DNA of 64,000 nucleotides, from the NCBI GenBank assembly GCA_006176705.1, contig QRFJ01003335.1, forward strand, positions 184,503-248,502, written 5' to 3'. Within the stretch, counting starts at the first letter, position 1. Each line of letters opens with the position of its first letter. The DNA comes from Cocos nucifera. Its lineage: Eukaryota > Streptophyta > Magnoliopsida > Arecales > Arecaceae. Positions 20,851 through 33,646 of this stretch are shown here, in pieces. Position numbers and translations under genes: made by a program. The notes below the pieces were generated by a model, which had not been told where the DNA came from, did not search any database, and worked only from the letters and a program-made list of their open reading frames with translations.

Positions 20851-23631
20851 TGTTAGATTCATCATACGAAGCTCGTTGGCTGACACTTGATTAACTACTT
20901 TCTATGGGCATTCTTCAATAACTGTTTAAACTTAACAACATAATAAAAAGAATCATTTATTCTATCACATCTGTGTATAAACTATTTGCTGTATACATCC
21001 TATTCGATTATAGGCATAATCAACACATATTCTTAAGAGTTAAGAATTTAAGGCATTTGTTATATAATTAACTCATTACAACTGCTCTTCGCATCCGGTC
21101 AAGATCATCAAGAGAATGGTGATCTATTCAGAAAATCGGTGTATGGATCGCTTTCTTAGGATAGATGAGTCCTTGAGTCCACGCGTGTGGAGACTCAAAG
21201 CAACGATTATACGATACTTTCGTTAGACAGAACTGAGGGCACTAAAGTGTAACCACCTGCGAGTAGGTCATAAGAGACTACCTTCTAGCGATGACTAGCT
21301 CGATGCCTGAGCGTGTGTTAGTTCTTTGACCTGCAGGTACACTCGATACGTTCACACCTTGAAGGGTGTTATAGTTGACTCACCATACATCCAATCTTCT
21401 AGCCATCTCGAATCATCAGGTGTATCTGGCTATAGCATGTTCATTGTACGGAACTTAGCATCGGCACTAAAGATGGGATCTACTCAACCTCGGTACGAGA
21501 GGAGTGGTCTCCTATGAGAGGATCATCGAGATGGAGATCCCTAAACCCATGGCCACTGGGCTACGTTGAAATAACTAGGATAGGTGTTTCTATTAGGATT
21601 TCCATTGGCCCGGGATTGAATGATTCATTCATATGATCGTGTTGGGTTTGAATGAGTTTACCTTAGCCCTAATCCCATTGGGGCTCATGCATGAGACGAA
21701 CCAATCACACAAGAGCAACACTGAGAGCTTCTCCTACTTTGTTTTGATGGCTTTGCCATATCTTACTGCTAGGTGTCATTGGATGTGATTCTTGGAATCA
21801 ATTAAAATTAATCCTTATCGATCGATGAATCTCTGCAATTGGATGAATAGGCAGAGTTCTAAGTCCATCCGAAACGATGTTCCTCAATGATTATTGATGG
21901 AGACATTCGACATTGTACCATTACCATATAGAACTGAACCTAACTAGATCGGCACGAAAATAAGCGATTTGGGTTCTGGAGTTGTCCAACAATAAGCTGA
22001 TCCAATTTGAAGTTGACTCTTGGATCAGATCCTAATTAGTGCACAATGGTGCAAGCACTAATTGAGCACAATTGCCACATTCTTTTCTCTATACGTCTTT
22101 TGATGGATCATCTCGACATAAGCAAACTTCATTTGGCTCTCCAGAAGCCTTGTATGGGTTTATCCTATCCTGATTAGAAAACTTGCTCTAGATCAGAAAA
22201 ATCTTGTTCCTAACACTGCCATCTACGGTTTGTCCTAACTCATGCGGAATCGGAAAACAGGGACAAAACCCTGCCTAATTTTCTGACAGACTATTGGACA
22301 AGGCTTATCAGAAACTTGAATAAGGATTTTGTCTCTGTCTAACTAGACTCTTGTCTAGTTTCATCATGCTGTTGTCCTACAATCCAAAAGAATGGACATA
22401 AGATTAAGCGTTGTCTTTGCAGCATTAAGGTTTGTCCTAAATACATCCGAGATGAAATTGGACAAACTCTCCAAAATCTCTAGATGGATTTTCTTGATCT
22501 AACATTGGAATCGTCTAGCCTGATCAAGGTTCTTTTCTAACTTGGTTCGCGACCTTGAACCTACATCTCATTGAATGGGGACTCTGGAAAAACATATTTG
22601 TCCAAATTTCCATGAGTGAAAAATACGGACAGAGGGATCAACCCTGTTGACCCTATGACAGGGAAAGAAAGAGATATGGAATGCACTCCCCTAGATTTAT
22701 AAGGGTGACTGTTGCAAACAGAAGATTTTATGTGGATGAATACTGGGGCACACTCCCTCTTTAGTCATGCAACCCCATCATGGTTATGTATGGACGGTAT
22801 CCCCATTCAAAAATCACCTATTGAATTGGGGTCAACAACAGTTTGAATATTCAACCTCTTGGGAGATAGAGCTTGTGCCGCCAACTTAACATTTTCCAAT
22901 GTAATTCTCATGCGCATATTGCCTTCTATTGTTATGTGAATAAAATATTTTAAAAAAAAGTGGGGTGGGGCAGTTGGGGCATAAAGTGAATCATGAGAGT
23001 CCTTCCTGCCTTGTTGGCCTTGACCTGTTTCAAGTCACATGCGAAGACCTGGTTTGGTCTATAAATAGGGCCCTACGCAAGCTATTGTTGCATAGAAATT
23101 CAACAGCAAAGCCCTATCAAAATCACCATCTCCACACCTCCATCATCTGAATCCTCTCCCTCTTCTTCATGAACAAGAGTTGGCGCAAAACCTGCAAGTA
23201 AAGATCATGTTTTGTTGGTGTGAAATTAGCGAGAGATGACGGTGTTCGTGAGACGACGCGCAGCCTTTGGAGTTCATTTTGAAGACTTTATAGAAGACAT
23301 CAAGATTTGATCTTTAGAGATCAAAACCAAAAGGTGAGACTTCCAGATCTAACTCGAGTGGATACTGGTAGAGGCCAAGCACCGTTGCCGGCGGCTCATT
23401 CAGAATCTTAAAAGCTCAATCAGATCATTTAATCCGATTTACGCCAATCAGGTGAATAACTATTATCATTATTTTTATTTTAATTTTACTTCTATATTTT
23501 AGATCAATCTAAATTATATTTGAGAACTCTTATATTTGATCAACATCATAAAAAAAAATTTAAAATTATTCCACTTAAATCTGATCTGATCAGATGCATC
23601 CTGCGGCAGGAAAAATCCAGTTTTTCCTTCA
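20851..23631 (+). repeat. 5' LTR of copia C
   Basis: A 2.78-kb LTR. It begins TGTTAGATTCATC and ends CTTCA, then two bases and the primer site TAGTATCAGAGC (23634-23645; one change from TGGTATCAGAGC). A TATA-like CTATAAATAGGG lies near 23060. The same region occurs in the 3' LTR near 41215. Confidence 0.87.
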
Positions 23632-23645
23632 ACTAGTATCAGAGC

Positions 23646-25454
23646 CAGGTTGCTGCTTCCAGATCTATCTTTAAATTGATCTAAATTTTTTTTTATGGTC
23701 TAATTATTTGATTTTTAGATGTTACATAGGATGTAATCAGATATGACATCAAAAATTACATGTTATATATATATATATATGCTTGACATAAACAATGCAT
23801 GTTCTAGTCTAGATCTATTATTCTATATCATGATAGTTTTCAAATATATTTTAGATTAGATCTGATTTAACCTTTTATGATTTGATTATTTAAGTTTCAT
23901 ATGTTACATTAGATGTAATCAGATCTAAAATATAAGGTCTAATTTAAAATTTTGATATATGTGATATAGGCAGCATAAGTCTAGACTAGATCTCTAGTTT
24001 AATCTCATAGTCTAGATCAAAAATTTAGTAAAATATTTATTTAATTTATTGAAGATTATGTGATTAGTTTAGTTAAATTTTAGATATTATATTTGATATA
24101 ATTAGATCTGAAAGCATGAGATGAATTTAAAAATTTCATTTGTATAACATATGCAATGCATGTCTAGACTAGTTCCATAGATCTATGCCATGAGTAGTTT
24201 AGATTAATTTTCTTTTTTTATGAGATCATTTAAAATTTTATTTTTAGATATTACATCAGATGTAATTAGATCTAAAACATAAATTTAAATATTAAATTTG
24301 ATACATGAGATGTATGCAAAACATGTATAGATTAGATCTTAAATCATGTAACTGTTATATACTTTAGATCTAATAGTTTTATAGTATAGTTTATATTTTT
24401 GATTAAGGCATTTCCCTTGGCCATCCAGCCATAAGATTAAGAAGGATTTAAAGATCTTCTCTTCCCATTCGATGGGGTGCTATTATGGCATGTAGGGGTG
24501 CTATGCGTTTGTCCTTAATCAAAAATTGAAAACTTACTTTTCTACAAAATCCTAGATCTTGAGATTCTAAAATTTTTATGCATGTTTTGTTATTGAACCC
24601 ATGGACTTAATTAAGAATTAAGTTTATAAAATTAATTAGATCTAAAATTATGAATTTTTAGATCTAAGATACCTTCATAAATCATGGATTCAAGTGCGGG
24701 TAGCTCAATTAGGTCTAGCAGTTGATCAAACTGAATCAAGAGTTGGTTAGGTGGGATCAAGAGTGCTTAAATTTGACCAGCCTAATAGGATTAAGTTTGG
24801 GTTAAGATCAACTCACAGTCACATGTGGTCAACCAAGTTAAGACCTAATTTGGTTTCGCAGTTTAAGCCTGGATTGTAAGCTAACCCGATCAGTTCTGAT
24901 CAGACAAGTCAGTGTCTAAGGTAAGTATGGCAAATATGACTAGTGGTTTATAATTGTAAGCTACTCGATCTGAATGCGTTCAAAGTGAGTTAATGGCATA
25001 TTCCTTCCACTAATCTTACTTACCTGGCCAATTGAGTCGATCCAATTTTGTCTTGAGGTGGCTAATGATTCAAGCTAACCCATGCCACTAGGTTAGTCAT
25101 AAATGTTATGACTAGTTGAGTCTAAGAGATCAAATCAAATCTTCCTAAGAAAATATTAAGTCCTAGATTTTTCACCATTGTAGATGTGCGGGCCCTTCAT
25201 AGGGTTGATTGTTCTTAGCTGGATATAGTGGTTCAGTTGCATTGAGAAGATGCAACCATATCTATTAGGCTTTAGATGCTATGGGTTGGAGGATGGGTTG
25301 GGCTCAATATTATGGATACGGTAAGGGACACAATCAGAAATCCAATTTGTGCAAATGGTTGGTTTAGATTAACTAAGGAGTAGAGCAATATTTCGGGCAT
25401 GGTGAGCTTCGTGAATTAGAGACCAGATTTGGATGCATTATATTTAGAAAAATA
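23646..25454 (+). other. Long non-coding leader of copia C
   Basis: This AT-rich leader, with the adjoining duplicated segment, makes ~2.1 kb between primer site and gag start. It has recurring TTAGATATTACATxxGATGTAAT-like units (23715, 23900, 24085, 24250) and a short (AT)n run near 23766-23780. It has no coding potential. The same leader, reverse-complemented, is found in copia B at 31790-33632. Confidence 0.75.
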
Positions 25455-25716
25455 TTGGACAAGAGTTGTCCACTCATCGATTGATCTATCATCAATAACT
25501 ATTAGATGAGGTGGTGAGCCAATCGATGGGACTGCACCACCCACTAGAAATCAATGATCGTGAAGATTTTCGCAACTCTACCAAGAAAGTATAGGGATCC
25601 GAGAAAATAGTGGGAGCCAAATTTATTTAAAAATGAAGTTCCTAAACAAATTGGTTGAGTCAAATTATGTCTAACTAGAAACTTTGACTCTCTATAGAAA
25701 AATGTCTGCATCGAAA
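25455..25716 (+). repeat. Left copy of 262-bp duplication flanking copia B
   Basis: From TTGGACAAGAGTTGTCC to ATGTCTGCATCGAAA this repeats 35934-36194 with only about five or six differences by eye. It covers the end of copia C's leader and the first gag codons. It abuts copia B's LTR exactly at 25716/25717. A normal copia insertion gives a 5-bp duplication, so the length is exceptional. Confidence 0.92.
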
Positions 25717-27999
25717 TGAAGGAAAATCCTGATTTTTCAGTCCAGGTTCGTTCAGATCTGATCAGATCAAGAGATATATTTCAAACTTTTTTTTCTTAAT
25801 TCTAATCAGATCTTGATATGTTTCAGATCTGATTCTTATTATTTTAATAAAATAAAATTAAAAGATAAATTAAATCAAATTTAATTTACCTGATCTGGGT
25901 AATCCTATTACCCTGTTGATGATCCTGTTTGCAGCGGAAGGTTCTGGATCTTAGCCACGCAAGCGCCTGGCCTCTACCAGTATCCACTCAAGTTGGATCT
26001 GGAGATCCTCTTCTTCTCTATCATGCCTCCAAAAATCAGATCTGGATCTGATCTGGAGGATCTTCAAAACTCTTTTTGAAGATGAGCAGTCGTCCTTTGC
26101 AGCAGCGCAGCCTTCTTACTTTTGATCGCCTTTCTTTGATCTGAATTGCACCAACCAAGGTCCAAAACTCCTTTTGGACGTGGAGAGCAAGGGGAGAAGG
26201 TGGTTTGGCATGGAGAGGGAGGGGAGAGGCAGCCTTGGGGCATGGAGAAACTATGATCTCATCATATCTCTTAATCTGAGTTGGGTACAGGGTCTTATTT
26301 ATAGACTAGCTGTGATCCAACTCCTCTTCTTCCCAACCAATCACAACCCTTTGTGAAATCAGATCTAAATCTGATTGGTGGGAATAGAGTCCCCTGGATT
26401 CCTCCTTAGAGGGTGCCTAAGACCAGTCAAAGTTGGTTCTTAGAAGAACTCTAATTGGAATCCAAAAAGGAGATGGAGTCCTTGTCCAACAAGGACTCCT
26501 AGGCGCCTCCAACTTGGGCACACGCCTAGGGTGGCGTGCGCCCTTCTCCTTGCCAGGTTCTGGCAGGGGGACAGGCCCCCACCAGCTCTCCAATAGGTGC
26601 ATGACATGTGGTCAAAAGTCAAAGTGTCAATGGTCAACGTTTGACCAGTCAAAGGTAGACTTTTGACCAAAGTCAAAGAACAAGAAATGGCAGGTGACCA
26701 AAAATGGCAGGTAATGTCTTACAAAATAAGACAACCTTTTCTGACTTGGACAACCTCCAGTCAGACCATATGAAGGCCTCTGATTGAGCACAAACTCCTT
26801 TGGCTCAGACAGGACAACTTATTTATGATAGCAAAAGAAGAACGTTAGGTTCAATCGAGTGCTAGCACGATTTCCTTGAACCTAATTGAATCTCATTCAG
26901 ATCAATTGAACTAGATCAGTTCAATTGATGATCACCAGATTCAAACCCTTATTTGTGTGACCCAGTTAGGTTCAGTTCTGTATGGTAATGGGATATGTCA
27001 TGATCTCTATCATCGACATCATCGAAACTCCTTTCGATGGATCAGAACTCTTCTGATTCGAACAGCTAGAATGATCGATCATCTAAATCATTCTAATTGC
27101 TCCCAAAATCCACCAGTGACACCTAGCAGTATATGGTGGCAACCCATCAGAGCTGAATGCGAACCTCTTGGTGCAGCTACCTGTGTGATTAAGTTCTTCT
27201 ATCTTGAGCCCCGATCAGATTAGGGTTAAGGTGAACTCGTCAAACCCTAGTCTCTGTCATATGATGTAATCATTCGATTCGAGTCCAATGTGAAAATCTA
27301 AATAGAAACTCTTTCTATTATTTCACTCTGCCATGGCCATGGGCTTCTGGACTTGATTCTCATGATCATCATAGGGCTGCTCCTCTACCACCGAGGTAGA
27401 TAGATTCCATCTTGATGCCATCCAGTTCCTACAATGAACATGCTATAGCCAACATACACCTCAGGGTTCCATATGGCTAGGAGACCGAGTAATGGTGTAG
27501 TCAAACTATAACACCCTCAAGGTGAACTGCCGATGCACCTCAGGTCAAAGAACCAGACACACTACTGCAGCATCGAGTCAGTCATTGACGAGAAGGTAGA
27601 CTCCCTAATGACTACTCGAGGTGGTCACGCTCAGTGCCCTCGTTCTCTAACGAGTACCTGTACTCTCGCTCCGGTGTCTCCACACCGTAGACTCAAGACT
27701 CATCTACTAAAGAAAGCGATTGTACACCAACCTTCTGGATCAATCACCATCCTCGTGATGATCCTATGGTCGGGAGCATTTTATGAGTTAATAATGATTA
27801 TTCATGTCTTAAATTTTCAACTCTTGAAAATATGAATTATCATTACCATTAACTCAAAGGATGTATCACAGACACTAAATACACATATGTGATAGAAAAT
27901 AACCCATTTTATTGATTTTAGTCAAAATTATAATTTTGCCCCTAGAAGTGTATTACAAGTGTCAGCCAATTCTGGCTTCTAGGGCACATATATCTAACA
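25717..27999 (-). repeat. 3' LTR of copia B
   Basis: 2283 bp, the same length as the LTR of copia D (58585-60867). Open frames inside it (for example around 26433-26676 and 26957-27223) recur in all LTR copies and have no recognisable domain. Confidence 0.92.
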
Positions 28000-28013
28000 A
28001 TCTCCCACTTGTC

Positions 28014-28740
28014 CTAAAGCCAATTGGCTACAAGTCTAAGTCCCATCTTCTCAAGGTGGGCTTCGATCTTCTGCTGGCCCAACGGCTTTGTAAGTGGGTC
28101 TGCCACATTATCTGCGGAGTTGACTCTCTTGACCTCGACGTAACCCTTCTCGAGGTAATCGCGGATGAGGTGGTATCGCCGTTTGCTTGGAACTCTTCCA
28201 GCTGACAGCACCACCATTGCACACAAACAGACTGCCAGATGTCGACTTTCGATCATCTATATCGGACATGAAATCCGAGTCTGTGTATCCCTGGACTTGG
28301 AGTTCTCCGTTACCAAAGACCAACATCATATCCTTAGTTCTTCTCAAGTACTTAAGGATACATTTCACAGAAGTCCAGTGTTCTTCACCTGGATTTGACT
28401 GATATCTGCTTGTGACACTCACAGCATGGGCTATATCAGGTCGTGTACATAGCATGGCATACATGAGGCTCCCTATTGCAGAAGCATAAGGGATCTTGCT
28501 CATGCGTTCTATTTCCTCAGGTGTGCTGGGGCACATCTTCTTGGAAAGATGAATACCATGTCTGAAGGGTATTAATCCCCTCTTAGAGTTTTCCATACTA
28601 AACCTCTTTAGTACTTCCTCTATGTACATCTTCTGTGAAAGTCCTAGCATCCTATTCGGTCTATCCCTATAGACCTTAATTCCTAGAATAAAGGATGCTT
28701 CACCTAGGTCTTTCATGGAGAATTCCTTGGACAACCACAT
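28014..28740 (-). pseudogene. Copia B RNase H (internal deletion) and RT C-terminus
   Basis: On the minus strand, from 28740 the RT connection (FSMKDLGEASFILGIK--RDR, then LGLSQ--YI--VL-RF) leads into RNase H: GYTDSDFMSDIDDRKSTSG and GGAVSWKSSKQT. At about 28197 roughly 190 bp are missing compared with copia D (61050-61250). The lost segment encodes the MEAEY--ASEAAKEA-W motif with an RNase H catalytic residue. After the deletion the C-terminal KRVNSADNVADPLTKPL tail is out of frame. RNase H would be inactive. Confidence 0.85.
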
Positions 28741-29540
28741 TTGACTGATGTCAACATGGGAATATCATTCCCAATAAGGAGGATGTCATCCACGTACAAT
28801 ACGAGGAAGACAACAGCGCTCCCACTGACCCTTTTTGAAAACACATGGTTCCTCTTCATTTTTGATGAAACCAAACTTTTTGATCACATCATTGAAACGA
28901 GTGTTCCAGCTCCGAGATGCTTGCTTAAGTCCATATATGGACCTTTGCAGCTTGCAAACCTTGTGATCAGTATCACTGGATGTGAAACCTAGCGGCTGTT
29001 CCATATAGATATCTTCCTCAAGATATCCATTTAAGGAATGCCATTTTCACGTCCATTTGCCATATTTCATAATCGAAATAGGCTGCAACAGCAAGCAATG
29101 TGCGGATGGATTTTAGCATAGCTACTGGGGAAAAGGTATCCTGATAGTCAATGCCTTCGCGTTGACTATAACCTTTTGCCACTAATCTAGCCTTGAATGT
29201 CTCCACATTCCCATCTGCACCAATCTTTCTCTTGAAGATCCATTTACATCCCAATAGGTACTATACCTTCTGGTGGATCTACCAAGGTCCAGACTTGGTT
29301 TGAGTGCATCGAGTCAATTTCTGACTGCATTGCCTCTAGCCATTTCTCGGAGTCGATATCTGATATCGCCTCATTGTAGGTTTTGGGATCATCACCATGA
29401 GCACCATTACCTACGAGGAACATTTTCTCTACTTCCTCTGAAATAATACCTAAGTATCTTTCAGGGGATGGAAAACTCTTTTCCGATCTACGAGGTGGAG
29501 GAGGTAGTGTTCTTATTGGCTCAACCTGATTTGGTTCCAC
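28741..29540 (-). pseudogene. Copia B reverse transcriptase
   Basis: Minus strand: EAMQSEIDSMHSNQVWTLV (about 29360), GCKWIFKRKIGADG (29250), ARLVAKGYSQREGIDYQDTFSPVA (about 29180), QMDVKMAFL (29050), QRSIYGLKQASRSWN (28930) and YVDD at 28785-28796. Frame changes near 29245, 29020 and 28785 interrupt it. Motifs are otherwise intact, so decay is recent. The product would copy element RNA into DNA. Confidence 0.88.
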
Positions 29541-30505
29541 TTGGTCCTTAGCTCGTTCTGCTTGTGAGACTTTCTCATCAAGCTTGATCTGCTTTCCAAT
29601 GCCGCTATCTTGAATAAACTATTTTTCAAGAAAGATGGCATGTCGACTCACAATCACATTGTGGTCTTCTGGAATGTAGAAATAGTATCCTAATGACTCT
29701 TTAGGATATCCTATGAATCGAGCTCTAAAGGACCTAAACTCTAACTTGTCCGCTTGTTGTCTTTTGACATGAGCCGGACAACCCCAAATTCTGAGATGAC
29801 TCAGACTTGGTTTCTTACCATGCCATATCTCATACGGTGTGGTAGGAACGGTTTTAGAGGGAACCCTATTCAGTAGATAGATTGAAGTTAACAATGAGTG
29901 TCCCCAAAGAAAATCAGGAAGGTCTGTGAAGCTCATCATGGATCGAACCATATCTAATAGAGTCCGATTTCTCCATTCTGAAACCCCGTTGAGTTGAGGT
30001 GTTCCTGGTGGAGTCCATTGAGAGACTATGCCATTTTCCTTGAGATAGTCTAGGAATTCCCGGCTAAGGTATTCACCTCCTCGATCTGATCGAAGAACCT
30101 TAATGGATTTTTCTGTTTGTTTTTCTACTTCATGTCTGAATTCTTTGAACTTTTCAAAAGCTTCAGACTTGTGTCTCATAAGATACACATACCCATACCT
30201 AGACAGATCATCGATAAAGGTAATGAAGTAGACAAAATTGCCTCTAGCCGGCACATCAAATGGGCCGCACACATCAGTATGTACTAGGGCAAGGAGATCT
30301 GTGGCCCTCTTCCCCATGTCCTAACAAAAGGGAGTTTAGTCATTTTGCCTTGAAGACAAGATTCACAAGTTGGATATGACTCGAAAGTCAATGGACTCAA
30401 TAGCCCATTTTTCTCCAATTTGTTGATCCTATCTTCTGCTATATGACCTAATCTCAAGGTGCCATAGATATCTGTCGTTTGGACTATCCCTAGGTCATTT
30501 GGCAT
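29541..30505 (-). pseudogene. Copia B integrase
   Basis: The N-terminal zinc-binding part has GHIAEDRINKLEK and CESCLQGKMTKLPF (30470-30330). The core has LLALVHTDVCGPF (30290, first Asp), LRSDRGGEY (about 30090, second Asp) and GVSEWRNRTLLD (29985, catalytic Glu kept, usual Arg changed to Trp). It is followed by PYEIWHGKKPS and RFIGYPKES. The long open frame is 30317-29619. A frame change near 30290-30320 separates it from the zinc-binding piece. Confidence 0.88.
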
Positions 30506-30523
30506 TCACATTTTGCTCGATAG

Positions 30524-31789
30524 TTAGAACAGGTACATCAATATGTAGCTGATAAAGACCATTAATAAGGAAACCATTTGCAATTTTATTTCTTTCATAA
30601 AGAATGTTACAATGGTCCTTAAAGAAGGTGAATCACATAAGCCTTCTTGTGCTAAGCATGAAACAGAAATCAAATTCCTGCTAGCTGCAGGCACATAATA
30701 ACAGTCTTTCAAAACTAAGTCTAAACCAGATGGTAATCGAAGAGGGTATGTTCCCACGGCTACTGCAGCAACTCTTGCTCCATTACCAATGCGTAGGATC
30801 ATGTCTCCATCCCTCAGCCTCCTGCTATCCTCAAGACCCTGCATAGAAGTGCACAGATGAGCACTAGAACCAGAGTCAAGCACCCAACTGGATGCAGAAG
30901 AAACCGTAAGGTTAGACTCAATAACGAGCATACCTCCAGAAGGACCTTCCTTCTTGTTCTTCAGGGTGGCCAGGTAAGTAGGGCAGTTCCGCTTCCAATG
31001 GCCGTCGCTGTTGCAATGGAAACACTTTCCTTTGACATCGGCCTTCTTCTTCGGCTCTGCCTTCTTCTTCTTTGATCCTTCCACCTTTTGCTTTTTCACA
31101 GACTTCTTTTTCTTTCCAGAAGACTTTCTTTTGGAAGAAGTCCGTTCCATAGCAAGAACTGAGCCTTTAGAACCTTTCATAGAAAGCTCAGCGGTAACCA
31201 GCATATTCATTAATTCGGCCAAGGAATTTTGAAGTTTATGCATGTGGTAATTCATGATGAATTGCCCATATGCATCAGTCAAGGATTGCAGAATAATATC
31301 GTTCTGCAGATCCAAGTCTAACTTCACACCGAGCTTCTCAAGCTCTTCCATGTCCTTGATCATTGTCAGACAGTGATCTTGGACTGACTGCCCATCACGC
31401 ATCTTAGCCTTAAAAAGTCATTTTGTGACTTGATATTTGGCTGCGCGACTCTGTTCACCAAACATCTCCTGTAGGTGAGCCAACATTTGGCGAGCAGTCC
31501 CGATATCCTTCATGTTGGCGCTGGAGCTCATCAGACATCGAGCCCAACATGTAATATCTGGCCTTATTATCTTCGTCAATCCATTTTTCCAGAGACGCTC
31601 TCTGTTCAACAGGATGGACGGGCTGGTAATGGTGGGAGGGTCCTGGTCCAAAACATGGGTTAACTTCTCGGAACCCAAAATAATTTTGTAGTTCCTGAGC
31701 CAATCTTTATAATTGGATCCGGTCAGTCTATGTGTGTCCAGGATACGTGCCAATGGGTTGGACGCAGACATTTTCCTGTAGAGAGTCAA
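30524..31789 (-). pseudogene. Copia B gag and protease
   Basis: Gag starts at ATG 31789 (MSASNPLARILDTHRLTGSNYKDW), with a frame change near 31405-31500. The gag core (SLTDAYGQFIMNYHMHKLQ, ELMNMLVTAE) is followed by a Lys-rich stretch and the zinc knuckle CFHCNSDGHWKRNC at 30983-31024. The protease follows in frame: WVLDSGSSAHLC near 30890 with intact DSG, then YYVPAASRNLISVS near 30680. The open frame 31402-30524 covers most of gag plus protease, 292 codons. This is the best-preserved coding stretch in the window. Confidence 0.87.
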
Positions 31790-33632
31790 AGATTCTAGTT
31801 AGATACTTATAATTTTGACTTGACCAATTTATTTAGGGAATTTTATTTTTAAATAAATTAGCTCCCACTATTTTCTCGGATCCCTACACTCCCTCTGTAG
31901 AGATGCGAAAATCTCCACGATTAATGATTTCTAGTGGGTGGTGCGGTCTCACCAACTGACTCATCACCTCACCTAACAGTTATTGGTGATGGGTTAGCCA
32001 ATGAGTGAACAACTCTTGTTCAATGATTCTCTAATCATGGTGCACCCAAACTTGGTCTCTAATTCATGAATCTCACCGTATCCGGAATATTGATCCACTC
32101 CTTAGTTAAGTCAGACCCACCATTTGCATAGACTGGGTTCCTAATTGAGTCTCTCATCGTATCCAAAATATTGAGCCCAACTCATCCTCCAGCCCATAGC
32201 ATCCAATGCCTAATAGACATGGTTGCATCTTTTCCGGTGCAACTGAGCCACTGTATCCAGCCGAGAACAATCAACCCCGGGAAGGGCCCGCACATCTACA
32301 ATGGTGGAAGACCTCAGACTTAATCTTTTCTTAGGAGAGAATTGATTCAGGTCTCATTAAACTAGACTTGGCTTAGTCATAACAATTATGACTAACCTAG
32401 TGGCATGGGTTAGCTCGGATTATTGACCACCTCAGATCAGAACTGTGTCAACAGATATGGCCAGGTAAGTGAGATCGGTGGAAGGAATATGCCATTAACT
32501 CGTACAAGAATGCATTCAGGTCGAGTAGCTTCCAATTAAAAACCAGTCGGTCGTATGTGCCAAACTTACCTTAGACACCAAATTGTTGAGCCAGAACCAA
32601 TTGGGTTAGCCTACAATCCAGACTCTAACCTCTGAGCCTAATTAGGTCTTGCTTGATCGTGACTCGATCTTGACCCAGACTTAATCCTATTAGGCTGGTC
32701 AATTTAAGCATTGTTGATCCCATCTAACCAACTCTTGATTCGGTTTGATCAACCGCTTAGACCTAATTGAGCTACCCAAGCCCGAACCCAGTATTATGAA
32801 TATGTCTTAGATCTAAAATTCTCAATTTTAGACCTAATTAATATTTCATAAACTTAATTCTTAATTAAGTAGGGTTCATAAATAAAATATGCACAATAAA
32901 TCCTAGGGTTTCAGGATCTAGGGTTTTGCAGAAAGTAAGTTTTGGGTTTCTGATTAAGGACGAACACGCAGCACCCCTACACATCATAAGAACACCCCAT
33001 CGAATGGGAAGAGAGGGCCTTTAAACCCTTCTTCGTTCTTATGACCGGACGGCCAAGAGGAACGCCTTAATCAGGAACATTCAATACTACAAAACAATAT
33101 CAGATCTATATCATATATCTCATATACAAAGTAGATCTAATCATGGCATATTTTGCATACATCTCATGTATCATAATCATGCATATTTTTAGATCTAAAT
33201 TATCTCATAATAATCTAAAAAATTAGATTTAAATTGATCTAATCAAAATAAATTCTAATCTAGACAATTATGTAGAACTATTCTACAACTAGTCTAGACA
33301 TGCATCAATCATATCTCATATGATATTCAAAAATTAAATAATTTTTATTTACTATTTTTTAGATGTTATTATAAAACTTATAATATCAAAAAATAGTAAA
33401 TAAAAAGATCTAAAATATGATTTAATCGGATTAAATCAAAAATATGCAAGAATATTCTATAGAACTATTCTATTCTAGAACTAGTCATGCATATCTTCTA
33501 ATCTTAGATCCAAATTATTTAATTTTAATTTTTTCTAATTTTAGATCTGATCACATCTCATGTGATATCTAAAATCAATTATTTTTTAATTAAAATAAAT
33601 TTAAAATTAGATCTAAATAATTTAGAACCATG
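31790..33632 (-). other. Non-coding leader of copia B
   Basis: 1.84 kb between primer site and gag start on the minus strand. It is colinear with the copia C leader (including the 262-bp segment, represented here by the related, more divergent 31800-32060). Very AT-rich between 33060 and 33620. No gene seen. Confidence 0.8.
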
Positions 33633-33646
33633 GCTCTGATACCAGT

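Noticed and set aside
23766..23780. Short (AT)n run
   Set aside because: Ordinary microsatellite in an AT-rich leader.
26417..27223. Open frames repeated at 26433, 34364, 26957, 34889 and 59823
   Set aside because: They occur at the same place in each copia LTR and have no recognisable domain; they are LTR sequence, not genes.
30857..31232. Plus-strand open frames opposite copia B gag
   Set aside because: Mirror images of the well-supported minus-strand gag frame with its zinc knuckle.
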